The notes: generated by a model not told the origin, from the sequence alone. DNA of 64,000 nucleotides from Terriglobia bacterium (GCA_020073465.1 JAIQFC010000015.1:124001-188000), one strand, 5' to 3'. Shown: positions 26,842 to 35,111, counted from the stretch's first letter. Program-made: numbers and translations.

Positions 26842-27674
26842 AACTCTCAAACGCAATCGTGCGAGCTGTCGTGGCTTTTCTGGCGATCTGTCTTATTCAG
26901 GTGGTCGCAGGAATGCTTGTCGCCATGAAACCTCATCCCGTGCCGCACCTTCTGCAGTGGATGCTACTGACTAACGCGGTCATCGTCGCCGCGCTTACTG
27001 CTGTGGCTCTGCGCTCGGAGTGGCGGGGATGGAAACTGGGGGCGGTAATCGCGTCCATTCCGCTCGCTATCGAAGCGGTGAACCTGCTGGAGGGTGTTTT
27101 CTTCCTGACGAGTTCGGAGATCGAGTGGGGGAAAGTTCTGCTGTTCTCCGTAATTTCGGCTGTGCTCGCCGTACCGGTGTGGGCGCTGTTGTTTGGACGA
27201 CGAACGGAGGCTCCGCCCGAGCACTACCATCCTATCCAGTCGAAATCACGCGCCGAGCGGGCGTGGAAATTCGCAGTCTCCGACGTCAGTTACATCTTCC
27301 TTTACCTGGTCGCGGGGCTGATCATTTTCCCGTACGTGAAGGAGTTCTATGCCACACAGCATCTGCCCGCAATGGGGACCATCGTAGGCTTGCAGCTGCT
27401 GGTGCGCGGGCCGGTGTTTGTCGTCCTATGCCTTTTGCTGGTGCGGATGCTGGGCCTGCCTCGTCTCGGTGGCGCACTGGCGGTAGGCGCCGTGTTCGCC
27501 CTCCTGAGCGGAGTGGCGCCCCTGCTGATGCCGAACCCATATTTTCCCGACGCGGTTCGCTGGGTGCATTTCGGCGAAGTGACATCCTCGAATTTTGTCT
27601 TCGGTGCGATCGTTGGGTGGCTCTGGGGCCAGCCGAAATTGACCGAACCCGTGGCCCTGCGCCAAGCCGCATAA
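26838..27674 (+). CDS. multi-pass membrane protein co-expressed with PadR
   Basis: A 278-residue integral membrane protein with about seven or eight hydrophobic segments, for example AIVRAVVAFLAICLIQVVAG near the N-terminus and GALAVGAVFALLSGVAPLL near the C-terminus. I do not recognise the family. The ATG at 26838 follows AAAGGAGG and overlaps the PadR stop by 4 nt. This arrangement, a PadR regulator directly followed by a membrane protein, suggests the protein is its regulated target, possibly involved in efflux or membrane stress; that is inference only. Confidence 0.75.
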   Translation: MKLSNAIVRAVVAFLAICLIQVVAGMLVAMKPHPVPHLLQWMLLTNAVIVAALTAVALRSEWRGWKLGAVIASIPLAIEAVNLLEGVFFLTSSEIEWGKVLLFSVISAVLAVPVWALLFGRRTEAPPEHYHPIQSKSRAERAWKFAVSDVSYIFLYLVAGLIIFPYVKEFYATQHLPAMGTIVGLQLLVRGPVFVVLCLLLVRMLGLPRLGGALAVGAVFALLSGVAPLLMPNPYFPDAVRWVHFGEVTSSNFVFGAIVGWLWGQPKLTEPVALRQAA

Positions 27675-27739
27675 CGGGGAAGACTCAGAATCCCCAGCTG
27701 GAGCCGGACTGTATATCGCGGCTGACCTGCAAAATTCGG

Positions 27740-29830
27740 CTAGAACGCTGTCGCCTGCTCGCGGCGGCGGCCCTGAATCTCAATGTAGACGTTCACCAGC
27801 GATACCGCCGCCGGAGTCACCCCAGGAATACGAGACGCATGGCCCAAGGTGCGTGGCTGGACTTTCGTGAGCTTCTCCTGCATCTCGCGCGACAGTCCAC
27901 TCACCGAGCGGTAGTCGAACCAATCAGGAATCGTGCGTTGCTCCGATTTCTTCAGGCGCTCCATGGCTCGCTGTTGTTGCTGCAGGTAGCCTTCGTACTT
28001 GATCTCGGTTTCAACCGACTTGAGTTCGTTTCTGACTTCGGAAGAAAGCTGTACCGCAGAAGGCACTGGGGACACAGAGGGATTCTGTCGAGCGAAGAAT
28101 TCCGGCGTGAGCGTTCTCAGGATGGGGACGAGATGCTCCACTGTAACTTCGGGACGCTTCATGAGCTGTGCCAGCGTCTGGCCTGTTGCAGTGTCCCAAT
28201 CGCCGGCGGTCGGTGCGCTGCCGGCGACAGCAGATTCCTCGGTGCTTCGCCCCTCGGAATGACAACTCCCTAACATTTCAGTGCTGATCCGCGTGCCTTC
28301 CAGTAGCTTCTTCAGCTTTGCCAAGCGCTCCTGTTTGGCCTGAAAATCTGCCCAAGCCTCATCAGAGATCAGTCCAACGCGCCGGCCGTGCGGCGTGAGC
28401 CGGCGGTCTGCGTTGTCAATCCTCAGATGCAGGCGGAATTCGGCCCGCGACGTAAACATGCGGTAAGGCTCGTTCGTGCCCTTCGAAATCAAGTCATCGA
28501 TCAGAATGGCTGTGTAGGCCTCGGTGCGATCAAGAATCAGCGCCGGCTGGTTCTTTACTTTGAGCGCGGCGTTGATGCCAGCCATCAGCCCCTGGCAGGC
28601 GGCTTCTTCATAGCCGGAAGTGCCGTTGATCTGGCCTCCCAGAAACAGGCTGGCAATCTTCTTGGTCTCCAGCGTCCGCTCGAGTTCGGTTGGATCGATC
28701 GAGTCGTACTCGATAGCGTAGCCGGGACGCAGCATCTCCGCGTTCTCGAGCCCCGGAATCGACTTCAGAATCGCCAGTTGCACTTCCACCGGCAACGACG
28801 TGCTCATCCCGTTGACGTAGATCTCGTGCGTGTTCAGCCCTTCCGGCTCCAAGAACAGCTGGTGCATTTCCTTGTCAGGAAACTTGACGATCTTGTCTTC
28901 GATCGACGGACAATAGCGCGGCCCGATCGATTGAATCTGCCCGCTGTACATCGGCGAGCGGTGGACGTTCTCGCGAATGATGCGGTGGGTCTCGGGAGTG
29001 GTCCACGCGATGTAGCACGGAACTTGCGAGTCGTGATGCGTCACGCGCCTGGTGCGGAAGCTGAATGGCGTAGGATCGGCGTCCCCCGGCTGCACCGGGA
29101 ACCGCGACCAGTCGATGCTGCGTCCGTCGAGCCGTGGCGGCGTACCCGTCTTGAGGCGGCAGCCGCGCAGCCCAAGTTTCTTCAGCGCCTCACCCAGCAA
29201 AACGGCGTTCGGCTCCCCCGAGCGGCCCGCGGGATACTGCTGCTCGCCGCAATGAATCAGTCCGTTGAGAAAGGTTCCTGTCGTGATGATGACCGCCTGC
29301 GCGCCTACAGTACGCCCGTCGCGAAGGCGAACGCCGAGAACGCGAAGAGGCGAGTTCTCAGTTCTCGGTTCTCGGTTCTCAGTAAAATCCGGAGCGCTCT
29401 CCCGCTGATAGCTGACAGCTGAGAGCTGACAGCTTTCCACGATCAGATCCGCCACTTCCGCCTGCATGATCTTCAGGTTCGGCTGCGATTCCAGCACTTC
29501 GCGCATCTTCAGCCGGTAAGCCTGCTTGTCGCACTGCGCCCGCGGAGACCACACTGCCGGCCCGCGCGAGGTATTCAGCAGGCGAAACTGAATGCCCACC
29601 GCGTCGGTGATCTCCCCCATGATCCCGCCCAGTGCGTCGACTTCTCGCACCAGGTGTCCCTTGGCGATGCCGCCCACTGCCGGATTGCAGGACATCTGTG
29701 CGATCAAATCGACATTGAGCGTGTACAGCGCAGTTTTCAGCCCCATGCGCGCCGCGGCCATCGCGGCCTCGCAGCCGGCGTGACCAGCGCCCACCACCAC
29801 GACGTCGAATTGCTCCGTGAATGTCTGCAT
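27740..29830 (-). CDS. mnmG: tRNA U34 carboxymethylaminomethyl synthesis enzyme MnmG, with repeat-derived insertions
   Basis: MnmG is the FAD-dependent partner of MnmE. The 696-residue product starts [16 protein letters not shown] (Rossmann FAD site) and has the family motifs [34 protein letters not shown] and [20 protein letters not shown], with [12 protein letters not shown] at the C-terminus. It is about 65 residues longer than usual. Extra segments occur at about 128-162, encoded by two heptamer arrays, and at about 517-550, containing [16 protein letters not shown] from a dispersed repeat. Both are in frame. ATG 29830 is chosen over an adjacent TTG. MnmE is encoded 4 kb away on the same strand. 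Confidence 0.95.
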   Translation of the reverse strand: MQTFTEQFDVVVVGAGHAGCEAAMAAARMGLKTALYTLNVDLIAQMSCNPAVGGIAKGHLVREVDALGGIMGEITDAVGIQFRLLNTSRGPAVWSPRAQCDKQAYRLKMREVLESQPNLKIMQAEVADLIVESCQLSAVSYQRESAPDFTENREPRTENSPLRVLGVRLRDGRTVGAQAVIITTGTFLNGLIHCGEQQYPAGRSGEPNAVLLGEALKKLGLRGCRLKTGTPPRLDGRSIDWSRFPVQPGDADPTPFSFRTRRVTHHDSQVPCYIAWTTPETHRIIRENVHRSPMYSGQIQSIGPRYCPSIEDKIVKFPDKEMHQLFLEPEGLNTHEIYVNGMSTSLPVEVQLAILKSIPGLENAEMLRPGYAIEYDSIDPTELERTLETKKIASLFLGGQINGTSGYEEAACQGLMAGINAALKVKNQPALILDRTEAYTAILIDDLISKGTNEPYRMFTSRAEFRLHLRIDNADRRLTPHGRRVGLISDEAWADFQAKQERLAKLKKLLEGTRISTEMLGSCHSEGRSTEESAVAGSAPTAGDWDTATGQTLAQLMKRPEVTVEHLVPILRTLTPEFFARQNPSVSPVPSAVQLSSEVRNELKSVETEIKYEGYLQQQQRAMERLKKSEQRTIPDWFDYRSVSGLSREMQEKLTKVQPRTLGHASRIPGVTPAAVSLVNVYIEIQGRRREQATAF
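28231..28263. repeat. dispersed GTCATTCCGAG-type repeat inside mnmG
   Basis: On the coding strand GTCATTCCGAGGGGCG is followed by AAGCACCGAGGAATCTG. It is related to the GTCATCCTGAGCG elements at 29895 and 51240. Here it is translated as [13 protein letters not shown] within the C-terminal part of MnmG. Confidence 0.7.
29354..29434. repeat. two tandem heptamer arrays inside mnmG
   Basis: Four GTTCTCR units occupy 29354-29381. Four GCTGANA units plus a partial one occupy 29404-29434. Together they encode most of the extra loop at MnmG residues about 128-162. Confidence 0.85.
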
Positions 29831-29894
29831 CAAACGGTGAAGACTTGCCAGCCCCAGAATTCCTGCGGACTCTTGCCCTTCATTCTAGCAAGAT

Positions 29895-29944
29895 GCAGGG
29901 CGTCATCCTGAGCGCAGCCGAAGGGATCTTGCGCGCATCGCCAC
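29895..29944. repeat. dispersed repeat GCAGGGCGTCATCCTGAGCG, copy 1
   Basis: The block GCAGGGCGTCATCCTGAGCG continues as CAGCCGAAGGGATCTT and GCGCGCATCGCCAC. The same start and end recur at 51240-51306. It lies in the 223-bp intergenic region between mnmG and the CADD-family gene. Confidence 0.8.
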
Positions 29945-30053
29945 TACATTCATAGGCAAAACCGGTACCACGACCGGTGATTTCCATCACTTGCCGGGTT
30001 TCGACTCCATCCGTAATATTGGAGTGTCATATTCCGCACTCACGGGGGACGCC

Positions 30054-30755
30054 ATGAATATCGCAGAATTCTCCGGGCAACTGGACGCGCGTATCGCGAA
30101 ATACGACCTGCTCTGCCATCCTTTCTACAAGGCATGGGCGGCGGGCAAGTTAACCCGCGATGACCTGCGCGAGTACGCACAAGACTACTACCACCAGGTC
30201 GAAGCATTTCCCTCTTATCTGGCGGCGTTCGCCCTGCGTCTCGAAGAGGGCGAACTACGCCGCGCCGTGCTGGCCAACATGTGTGACGAGAAGGGCGTCG
30301 AAGGCGGAGTGGGGAACGATTCCGTGCCCCACTCCGAGCTCTGGCTTGACTTCGCCGAGGGCATGGGATCGAGCCGCAATCTCAGCTGGCACACTCCTGT
30401 TCCCGAGATTCGCCAGCTCACCACCCATTTTCAGCGGGTGGCCAGCGAAGCTTCGCCCGAAGAAGCTCTGGCCGCGTTCTACGCGTACGAATCGCAGGTT
30501 CCCCGTGTCGCAAAAGAGAAGGAGCGCGGTTTGCGCGAAATGTATGGTGCTGACGACAAGACTTGTGGCTACTTCTCGCTGCACGCGACCGCCGATGTCT
30601 ACCACTCCCGCGTGTGGCGCAATCAGTTGGAGAAGCGAGTCGCAGCGAATCCGGATGTCGCCGACGCCGCCCTAGACGCCGCAGAAAATGCCGCAAGAAT
30701 GCTGTGGTGCGCTCTCGACGGGATTGAGGCGCGGCGGACGGCCGTAGCGGCTTAG
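30054..30755 (+). CDS. CADD-family (TenA/PqqC-fold) protein, likely p-aminobenzoate synthesis
   Basis: A 233-residue all-helical protein of the CADD family, related to TenA/THI-4 and PqqC. It has YDLLCHPFYKAWAAGKLTRD at the N-terminus. The di-metal ligand pattern known from Chlamydia CT610 appears as Glu79, His93, Glu146, His177, Asp181 and His184, with FYAYESQVP and HATADVYHSRVW around the last four. Chlamydial CADD makes the folate precursor p-aminobenzoate from its own tyrosine side chain. Here Tyr25 and Tyr45 are candidate sacrificial or radical residues, which is inference. ATG 30054 follows GGGGGAC. A 12-13 residue Gly-rich stretch lies between Glu79 and His93. Confidence 0.85.
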   Translation: MNIAEFSGQLDARIAKYDLLCHPFYKAWAAGKLTRDDLREYAQDYYHQVEAFPSYLAAFALRLEEGELRRAVLANMCDEKGVEGGVGNDSVPHSELWLDFAEGMGSSRNLSWHTPVPEIRQLTTHFQRVASEASPEEALAAFYAYESQVPRVAKEKERGLREMYGADDKTCGYFSLHATADVYHSRVWRNQLEKRVAANPDVADAALDAAENAARMLWCALDGIEARRTAVAA

Positions 30756-30793
30756 TAGTAGAGACCCAACTTCGACTCGGGAATTGATCAGGC

Positions 30794-31930
30794 ATGTTGG
30801 TCTTGTGGCTGGCACTCATCACTACCACTGGCGGGCAGGCGTCGGTACCGGTCCAGCCTCCGCAACAGGACCCGGCTAGCCACGCCAGCCTCACTCACAA
30901 CCAGATTTCACAAATTCAGACCAAGGCTGAGAGTGGTGACGCGTCTGCCCAGGAAGCTCTGGGGAAAGCCTATGAGGAGGGAAACGGGGTCCCGCGGGAT
31001 GACGTGTCCGCTGTCAGGTGGTATCGAAAGGCAGCAGATCAAGGCAATGCTGCTGCCGAGGATGACTTGGGGGTGATGTACCGACTGGGTCAAGGCGTAG
31101 AAAAGAACAAGGAAGAAGCAGTTCGCTGGTACCGCAAGGCCGCCAAGCATGGGAATCCCCAAGCGATGTTCAACCTCGGAGCGTCGTATTACAACGGCGA
31201 TGGAGTGAACTCTGATCTGAATCTGGCCGATGTCTGGTTTCTGCTGGCGAAGGATGCCGGGAGCGAACCTGCGAAGGACGCGGTTACTCGCACCGCTACC
31301 GAACTGGGAGTGAAGTCGGACTACAGGGCGATGCTGGTCATCGCGAGTATGTACGAAAAAGGTGACGAACTCTCGAAGAGCGACTCAGCGGCTGTTCAAT
31401 GGTATCGCAGGGCTGCAGAAGGAGACCCCGGGGGGAAGGTCAGGCTTGCCGTCATGCTGGTCGACGGTAAAGGGACAGCGCGGGACTACACGCAAGCGCT
31501 CGATTTCTGCAAATCCGCCGCACAAGACCGCTACGCTCCAGGTCCGTTTTGCGTCGGATACCTTTACGAGCACGGGTTAGGCATGCCCGCCGATTTGAAA
31601 GAAGCGGCGAAGTGGTACGGTGAAGCATCCGCGCTCGGACATACCCAAGCCACGTTGAGATTGGCCGAGATGAATGTGAAAGGGGACGGCATCCCGATCG
31701 ACCGCGCGGAGGCTTATTTTCTGTACTTTTCCGCGTACCGCCAAGGGTCGGACGATGCCAAGACGCAGGCGCGGGCCTTGTTCAAGAACCTCAGCAAAGA
31801 GGAGACTAAAAGTCTGGAGAAGAAGCTGCGCACACGGCACCTTGATCCCAAGAGCGTCTTTGCTGCCGTCGAGAGCGACGCGCCGGTAGACCGTTCCAGG
31901 GTTCGATTGGGCCCGGCGCTCGGCCGGTGA
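30794..31930 (+). CDS. Sel1-repeat (SLR) protein, exported
   Basis: A 378-residue protein with a short hydrophobic N-terminus suggestive of export and about seven Sel1-like repeats, for example AVRWYRKAADQGNAAAEDDL and AVRWYRKAAKHGNPQAMFNL. Sel1 arrays are alpha-alpha solenoids that act as adaptors. No other domain is visible. It starts 38 nt after the CADD-family gene on the same strand, but nothing in the sequence links their functions. Confidence 0.85.
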   Translation: MLVLWLALITTTGGQASVPVQPPQQDPASHASLTHNQISQIQTKAESGDASAQEALGKAYEEGNGVPRDDVSAVRWYRKAADQGNAAAEDDLGVMYRLGQGVEKNKEEAVRWYRKAAKHGNPQAMFNLGASYYNGDGVNSDLNLADVWFLLAKDAGSEPAKDAVTRTATELGVKSDYRAMLVIASMYEKGDELSKSDSAAVQWYRRAAEGDPGGKVRLAVMLVDGKGTARDYTQALDFCKSAAQDRYAPGPFCVGYLYEHGLGMPADLKEAAKWYGEASALGHTQATLRLAEMNVKGDGIPIDRAEAYFLYFSAYRQGSDDAKTQARALFKNLSKEETKSLEKKLRTRHLDPKSVFAAVESDAPVDRSRVRLGPALGR

Positions 31931-31971
31931 TTCCGTAGTAGCAACTGTCTTTCGGAATCTTCCTGCAAACT

Positions 31972-32367
31972 ATGTCCAAGCAAATCCCCATCGGTGCCCG
32001 CGGCGAAGCCGAGGAAACCGTTGCCTTCGGGCACACCCTGACGGCGCATCGTCCCGAGTTGCCGCCGGTTTATTCCACTCCCGACATGATCCGGCTGATG
32101 GAAACCGCCGCGTTCCATGCGCTGCAGCCCTACTGCGAAGGTGATGAGATCACAGTGGGAACCTCCATCAACATCGAGCATCGCGCGGCCAGCGGTGTCG
32201 GTGCCCGCATCAAGGCCGAAGCCGTGCTCGAGTCTTTCGACGGACGCTTCTTCACTCTACGCGTCACCGCTCGCGACGATGCGCAGGAGATCGGCCGCGG
32301 CACCGTCGGGCGCGCTGTTGTGAGCGTCGGCCGCTTCACTGAAAAGATGAAGAACGGCGGCCGCTGA
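31972..32367 (+). CDS. FlK-like hot-dog thioesterase
   Basis: A 131-residue single hot-dog-fold thioesterase. Its putative catalytic residues Thr36, Glu44 and His70 have the same spacing (8 and 26) as Thr42, Glu50 and His76 of fluoroacetyl-CoA thioesterase FlK. The surrounding text is VYSTPDMIRLMETAAF and TSINIEHRAAS. Family members hydrolyse small acyl-CoAs; activity on fluoroacetyl-CoA is not implied. It starts 41 nt after the Sel1 gene and is followed 18 nt later by the broken PEP-mutase-family gene. Confidence 0.87.
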   Translation: MSKQIPIGARGEAEETVAFGHTLTAHRPELPPVYSTPDMIRLMETAAFHALQPYCEGDEITVGTSINIEHRAASGVGARIKAEAVLESFDGRFFTLRVTARDDAQEIGRGTVGRAVVSVGRFTEKMKNGGR

Positions 32368-32385
32368 GCGCATCCAATCCAACGT

Positions 32386-32794
32386 ATGTCGAAGCTCGAT
32401 CAGAAGAAGAAAGCTGAAACATTCCTTGCGATGCACTCCGGCAGCAACGCGCTCGTGCTCCCCAACGTTTGGGATGTTGCCAGCGCCCGCATCATCGAAG
32501 ATGCCGGATTCCCCGCTGTCGCTACGACCAGCGCTGGCGTCGCATTCTCGCTGGGCTATCCCGATGGGGAGAGGATTCCCAGAGAAGAGATGCTGGCGCC
32601 CGTGGCCCGCATTGCCCGCGCGGTAAGAGTGCCCGTGACCGCCGATGTCGAGGCTGGATACGGGCCCACTCCCGAAGATGCGGCCCGGACTGCGCGGCCG
32701 TTTTGCCCAGGAGCTCAAGGCAAGCGGCACGTACCGGTCAATGGAAGGCGCGCCAACTCACGCCGAGATGAACCAACTGATGAACCGCATCTAA
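32386..32794 (+). pseudogene. PEP mutase/isocitrate lyase family gene with large internal deletion
   Basis: The first 103 residues are a good N-terminus of the phosphoenolpyruvate-mutase/ICL family: NALVLPNVWDVASARIIEDAG, then TTSAGVAFSLGYPDG and VPVTADVEAGYG. After EDAARTAR the frame degenerates into unrelated sequence ending at 32817. In another frame, 32702-32794 encodes FAQELKASGTYRSMEGAPTH and the rest of a normal C-terminus ending MNRI. Family members are about 250-280 residues, so some 110-130 middle residues, including much of the barrel, have been deleted near 32697 with a frame change. The encoded protein cannot be a working enzyme. Confidence 0.82.
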
Positions 32795-32812
32795 AGTTGC
32801 GATCTCTGAACC

Positions 32813-32833
32813 ACTGAGAACTGAGAACTGAGA
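32813..32833. repeat. three tandem ACTGAGA heptamers
   Basis: Three perfect copies of ACTGAGA lie directly between the broken PEP-mutase-family gene and the first conserved codons of the phosphoesterase. Confidence 0.9.
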
Positions 32834-33307
32834 ACCCCCATCCTCATCGGCGTCATCTCCGACACCCATGGCCTGCTTCGCCCCGAAGCTCTCGCAGCGC
32901 TCTGCGGATCAGATCACATCCTCCACGCCGGCGACGTAGGCTCGCCCGAAATCCTCGAGAGGCTCGCGGCTGTCGCACCTTTGACCGCCATCCGCGGCAA
33001 CGTCGACAAAGCTGCATGGGCCCGCAAGCTCCCCACGACAGAGGTATTCGAAGCTGGCGGCGTTTCGATTTACATACTCCACAATCTGGCGCAACTCGAC
33101 CTGAAGCCAAAGTCAGCCGGCTTCGATGTCGTGATCTCAGGGCACAGCCATATCCCCAGGCAGGAAACGCATGCCGGAGTGCTCTATTTCAATCCCGGCA
33201 GCGCGGGTCCCGGACGGTTCAAGCTACCCGTAAGTCTTGGCCGGTTGATTATCGACGGTGGGAAAGTTCGCGGCGAACTAGTGAACTTGCTGGCCCCTAA
33301 CCACTGA
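32828..33307 (+). CDS. YfcE/MJ0936-type metallophosphoesterase with abnormal 5' end
   Basis: A calcineurin-like phosphoesterase of about 159 residues. Its metal-binding motifs are all present: ISDTHG, HAGDVG, GNVD, GHSH and NPGSAG. The frame upstream of ILIGVISDTHG (first Ile codon at 32840) has no ATG, GTG or TTG before the stop at 32822. The only plausible initiators are CTG at 32828, within the heptamer array, or an ATC at 32840. The next conventional start, TTG 32981, would remove the first catalytic motifs. Either a non-standard start is used or the array has destroyed the original one. The stop codon lies inside another heptamer array (33302-33322). Confidence 0.75.
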   Translation: MRTPILIGVISDTHGLLRPEALAALCGSDHILHAGDVGSPEILERLAAVAPLTAIRGNVDKAAWARKLPTTEVFEAGGVSIYILHNLAQLDLKPKSAGFDVVISGHSHIPRQETHAGVLYFNPGSAGPGRFKLPVSLGRLIIDGGKVRGELVNLLAPNH

Positions 33308-33322
33308 TCACTGACCACTGGC
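33302..33322. repeat. three tandem heptamers over the phosphoesterase stop codon
   Basis: CACTGAT, CACTGAC and CACTGGC follow one another. The TGA of the first unit is the stop codon of the phosphoesterase. Confidence 0.85.
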
Positions 33323-33336
33323 CTCTGTGCGATTGC

Positions 33337-33350
33337 TACAATCCAGATCG
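33337..33350 (+). promoter_or_regulatory. -10-like box 8 nt before tgt start
   Basis: TACAAT (33337-33342), preceded by GC, ends 8 nt before the ATG with no Shine-Dalgarno sequence, as at ruvA and mnmE. Confidence 0.45.
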
Positions 33351-34622
33351 ATGTCCCTCGACTTCCTGATCGAAACCAGCCACGCCGCGGCGCGCACTGG
33401 CCGGCTGCACACGCCGCACGGGGAAGTCGAAACACCGGTCTTCATGCCGGTGGGCACCGTGGCTTCGGTCAAAGGCGTGCCTCAGGACATCCTCGAGGAC
33501 CTGGGAGTTGAGATTCTTCTGGGCAACACCTACCACCTTTATCTGCGTCCCGGCGTCGAGACCGTTCGCCGGATGGGTGGACTCCACGGCTTTATGTCGT
33601 GGCCACGCGCCATCCTCACCGATTCCGGCGGCTTTCAGGTATTCAGCCTGAATGAGCTGCGCAAAGTCACGGAAGACGGCGTGACGTTCCGTTCGCACCT
33701 CGACGGTTCCTCGCACTTCTTCAGCCCCGAAAGCGCCATGGAATCGCAGATTGGGCTGGGGGCCGACATCCTCATGGCGTTCGATGAGTGTACGGAGTAT
33801 CCGGCAGACCGCGCGCGGGCCAAGGCTTCGATGGAAATGACGCTGCGCTGGGCCCAGCGCAGCAAGAAATATTTTGAGGAACACAAGCACGAAGTGCCGT
33901 GGAAGGGCAGCCCTCAGCCGTCAGCCCTCAGCTCTCAGCTCCCAGCACCCGGCACCGAATACCCGATTGAAGCCGGACCGAGTCCAAACGTCCCCGAAGA
34001 CACCGCCACCTCTGGGACTGGCAACTGGCAACTGGCAACTGCCAACTTCTCCACCCAGTCTCTGTTCGGCATCGTCCAGGGCGGAATGGACCTCGAACTC
34101 AGAAAAGAGTCCGCACTTCGCACCATCGAGATCGGTTTCCCCGGTTACGCCATTGGCGGGCTCAGCGTCGGCGAGCCACGCAGCCTGACTCGCGAGATCG
34201 TCGAGGCCACGCTCGAGCATCTTCCCGCCGACAAGCCCCGCTACCTCATGGGCGTCGGTACGCCGGAGGAAATCGTCGAGTACGCCAGCCTTGGGGTCGA
34301 CATGATGGATTGCGTTCTGCCCACGCGGGCCGCGCGTCACGGCCTACTGTTCACGTCCGAGGGCAAGGTGTCAATCAAGCAGGCGCGTTACGCCCAGGAC
34401 CAGGCACCGCTCGACCCCAACTGCGCCTGCCGCGTATGCCAGCGCTATTCCCGGGCCTACCTCCGCCACCTCTATGCTTCGAACGAGGTACTGGCTCAGG
34501 TCCTAAATACCATCCACAACCTGAGCTTCTACCTTGACACTATGCGGCGGGTACGGCATTCTATTCGACTTGGGGAAGAGTCCCGTTTTCTTGCGGATAT
34601 CCGGTCTCGACCGAAACCGTAG
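33351..34622 (+). CDS. tgt: tRNA-guanine transglycosylase (queuine/preQ1), with repeat-derived insertion
   Basis: Tgt exchanges guanine-34 of GUN-anticodon tRNAs for preQ1 in queuosine synthesis. The 423-residue product has the substrate loop DSGGFQVFSL, the nucleophile region GVDMMDCVLPTRAARHG, FGIVQGG and the zinc site CACRVC followed by a distal His in NTIHN. It is about 45-50 residues longer than usual. The excess is one block at about 186-232, between KKYFEEHKHE and TQSLFGIVQGG, encoded by two heptamer arrays and the sequence between them. The frame is intact. ATG 33351 fits the family start. yajC-secD-secF follow, the common tgt neighbourhood. Confidence 0.96.
   Translation: MSLDFLIETSHAAARTGRLHTPHGEVETPVFMPVGTVASVKGVPQDILEDLGVEILLGNTYHLYLRPGVETVRRMGGLHGFMSWPRAILTDSGGFQVFSLNELRKVTEDGVTFRSHLDGSSHFFSPESAMESQIGLGADILMAFDECTEYPADRARAKASMEMTLRWAQRSKKYFEEHKHEVPWKGSPQPSALSSQLPAPGTEYPIEAGPSPNVPEDTATSGTGNWQLATANFSTQSLFGIVQGGMDLELRKESALRTIEIGFPGYAIGGLSVGEPRSLTREIVEATLEHLPADKPRYLMGVGTPEEIVEYASLGVDMMDCVLPTRAARHGLLFTSEGKVSIKQARYAQDQAPLDPNCACRVCQRYSRAYLRHLYASNEVLAQVLNTIHNLSFYLDTMRRVRHSIRLGEESRFLADIRSRPKP
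33908..33956. repeat. seven tandem heptamers inside tgt
   Basis: Units of the form CAGCNCY (CAGCCCT, CAGCCGT, CAGCTCT, CAGCTCC, CAGCACC, then CGGCACC) run without a break for 49 bp and encode SPQPSALSSQLPAPG-like sequence. Confidence 0.9.
34016..34043. repeat. four tandem heptamers inside tgt, second array
   Basis: GACTGGC, AACTGGC twice and AACTGCC run for 28 bp and encode GNWQLATAN in the extra loop of Tgt. Confidence 0.9.
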
Positions 34623-34726
34623 ACTCACCCGAAGCAAGCCTGAAAGCTGAAGGAACCCGGCCGAAATCGATCCAAACCCCGTGGTGAAATCCCAGCTCTC
34701 GCGGCGCTAGGCGGCGCGACGTTTTT

Positions 34727-34742
34727 GGCGGACTCATCCGCC
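34727..34742. repeat. small hairpin just before yajC
   Basis: GGCGGA and TCCGCC pair across CTCA, 8 nt before the yajC ATG and directly after GTTTTT. It could affect yajC translation or be an attenuated terminator after tgt; it has no downstream T-tract. Confidence 0.4.
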
Positions 34743-34750
34743 CTGACTTC

Positions 34751-35077
34751 ATGAATACGCACTTGTGGTTGGCCCTACAAACCGGCGGCGGCGGCATGGG
34801 ATGGCTGAGCATCGCCCCCCTCATCTTCATTTTCGGTATTTTTTACTTTCTCCTGATTCTTCCCCAGCAGCGCCGCCAGAAGAAATGGCAGGCGATGCTG
34901 GACCAGCTCAAGACCGGCGACAAGGTGACAACCAGCGGCGGCTTGCGCGGTACCATCATTGCTCTGAAGGATGACTCGATTCACCTTCGAGTTCCTCCGG
35001 ATAATTTGCGGGTGGAAGTGACCAAGGCTTCGGTCGTGCAGGTCACGACCACCGAGGAAGAGTCAAAAACCAAGTAG
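34751..35077 (+). CDS. yajC: preprotein translocase accessory subunit YajC
   Basis: YajC associates with SecDF. The 108-residue product has one membrane helix (APLIFIFGIFYFLLILPQQRRQ, about residues 22-42) followed by the conserved cytoplasmic KTGDKVTTSGGLRGTI and a VVQV end. It lies between tgt and secD on the same strand, the classic order, 34 nt before secD. Confidence 0.95.
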   Translation: MNTHLWLALQTGGGGMGWLSIAPLIFIFGIFYFLLILPQQRRQKKWQAMLDQLKTGDKVTTSGGLRGTIIALKDDSIHLRVPPDNLRVEVTKASVVQVTTTEEESKTK

Positions 35078-35111
35078 TACGCGGAATTAAGCTCTAGAGA
35101 CTGTCTTCGTC

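Noticed and set aside
22795..34043. Heptamer arrays considered as CRISPR arrays
   Set aside because: The units are 7 bp with no spacers and no cas genes are present.
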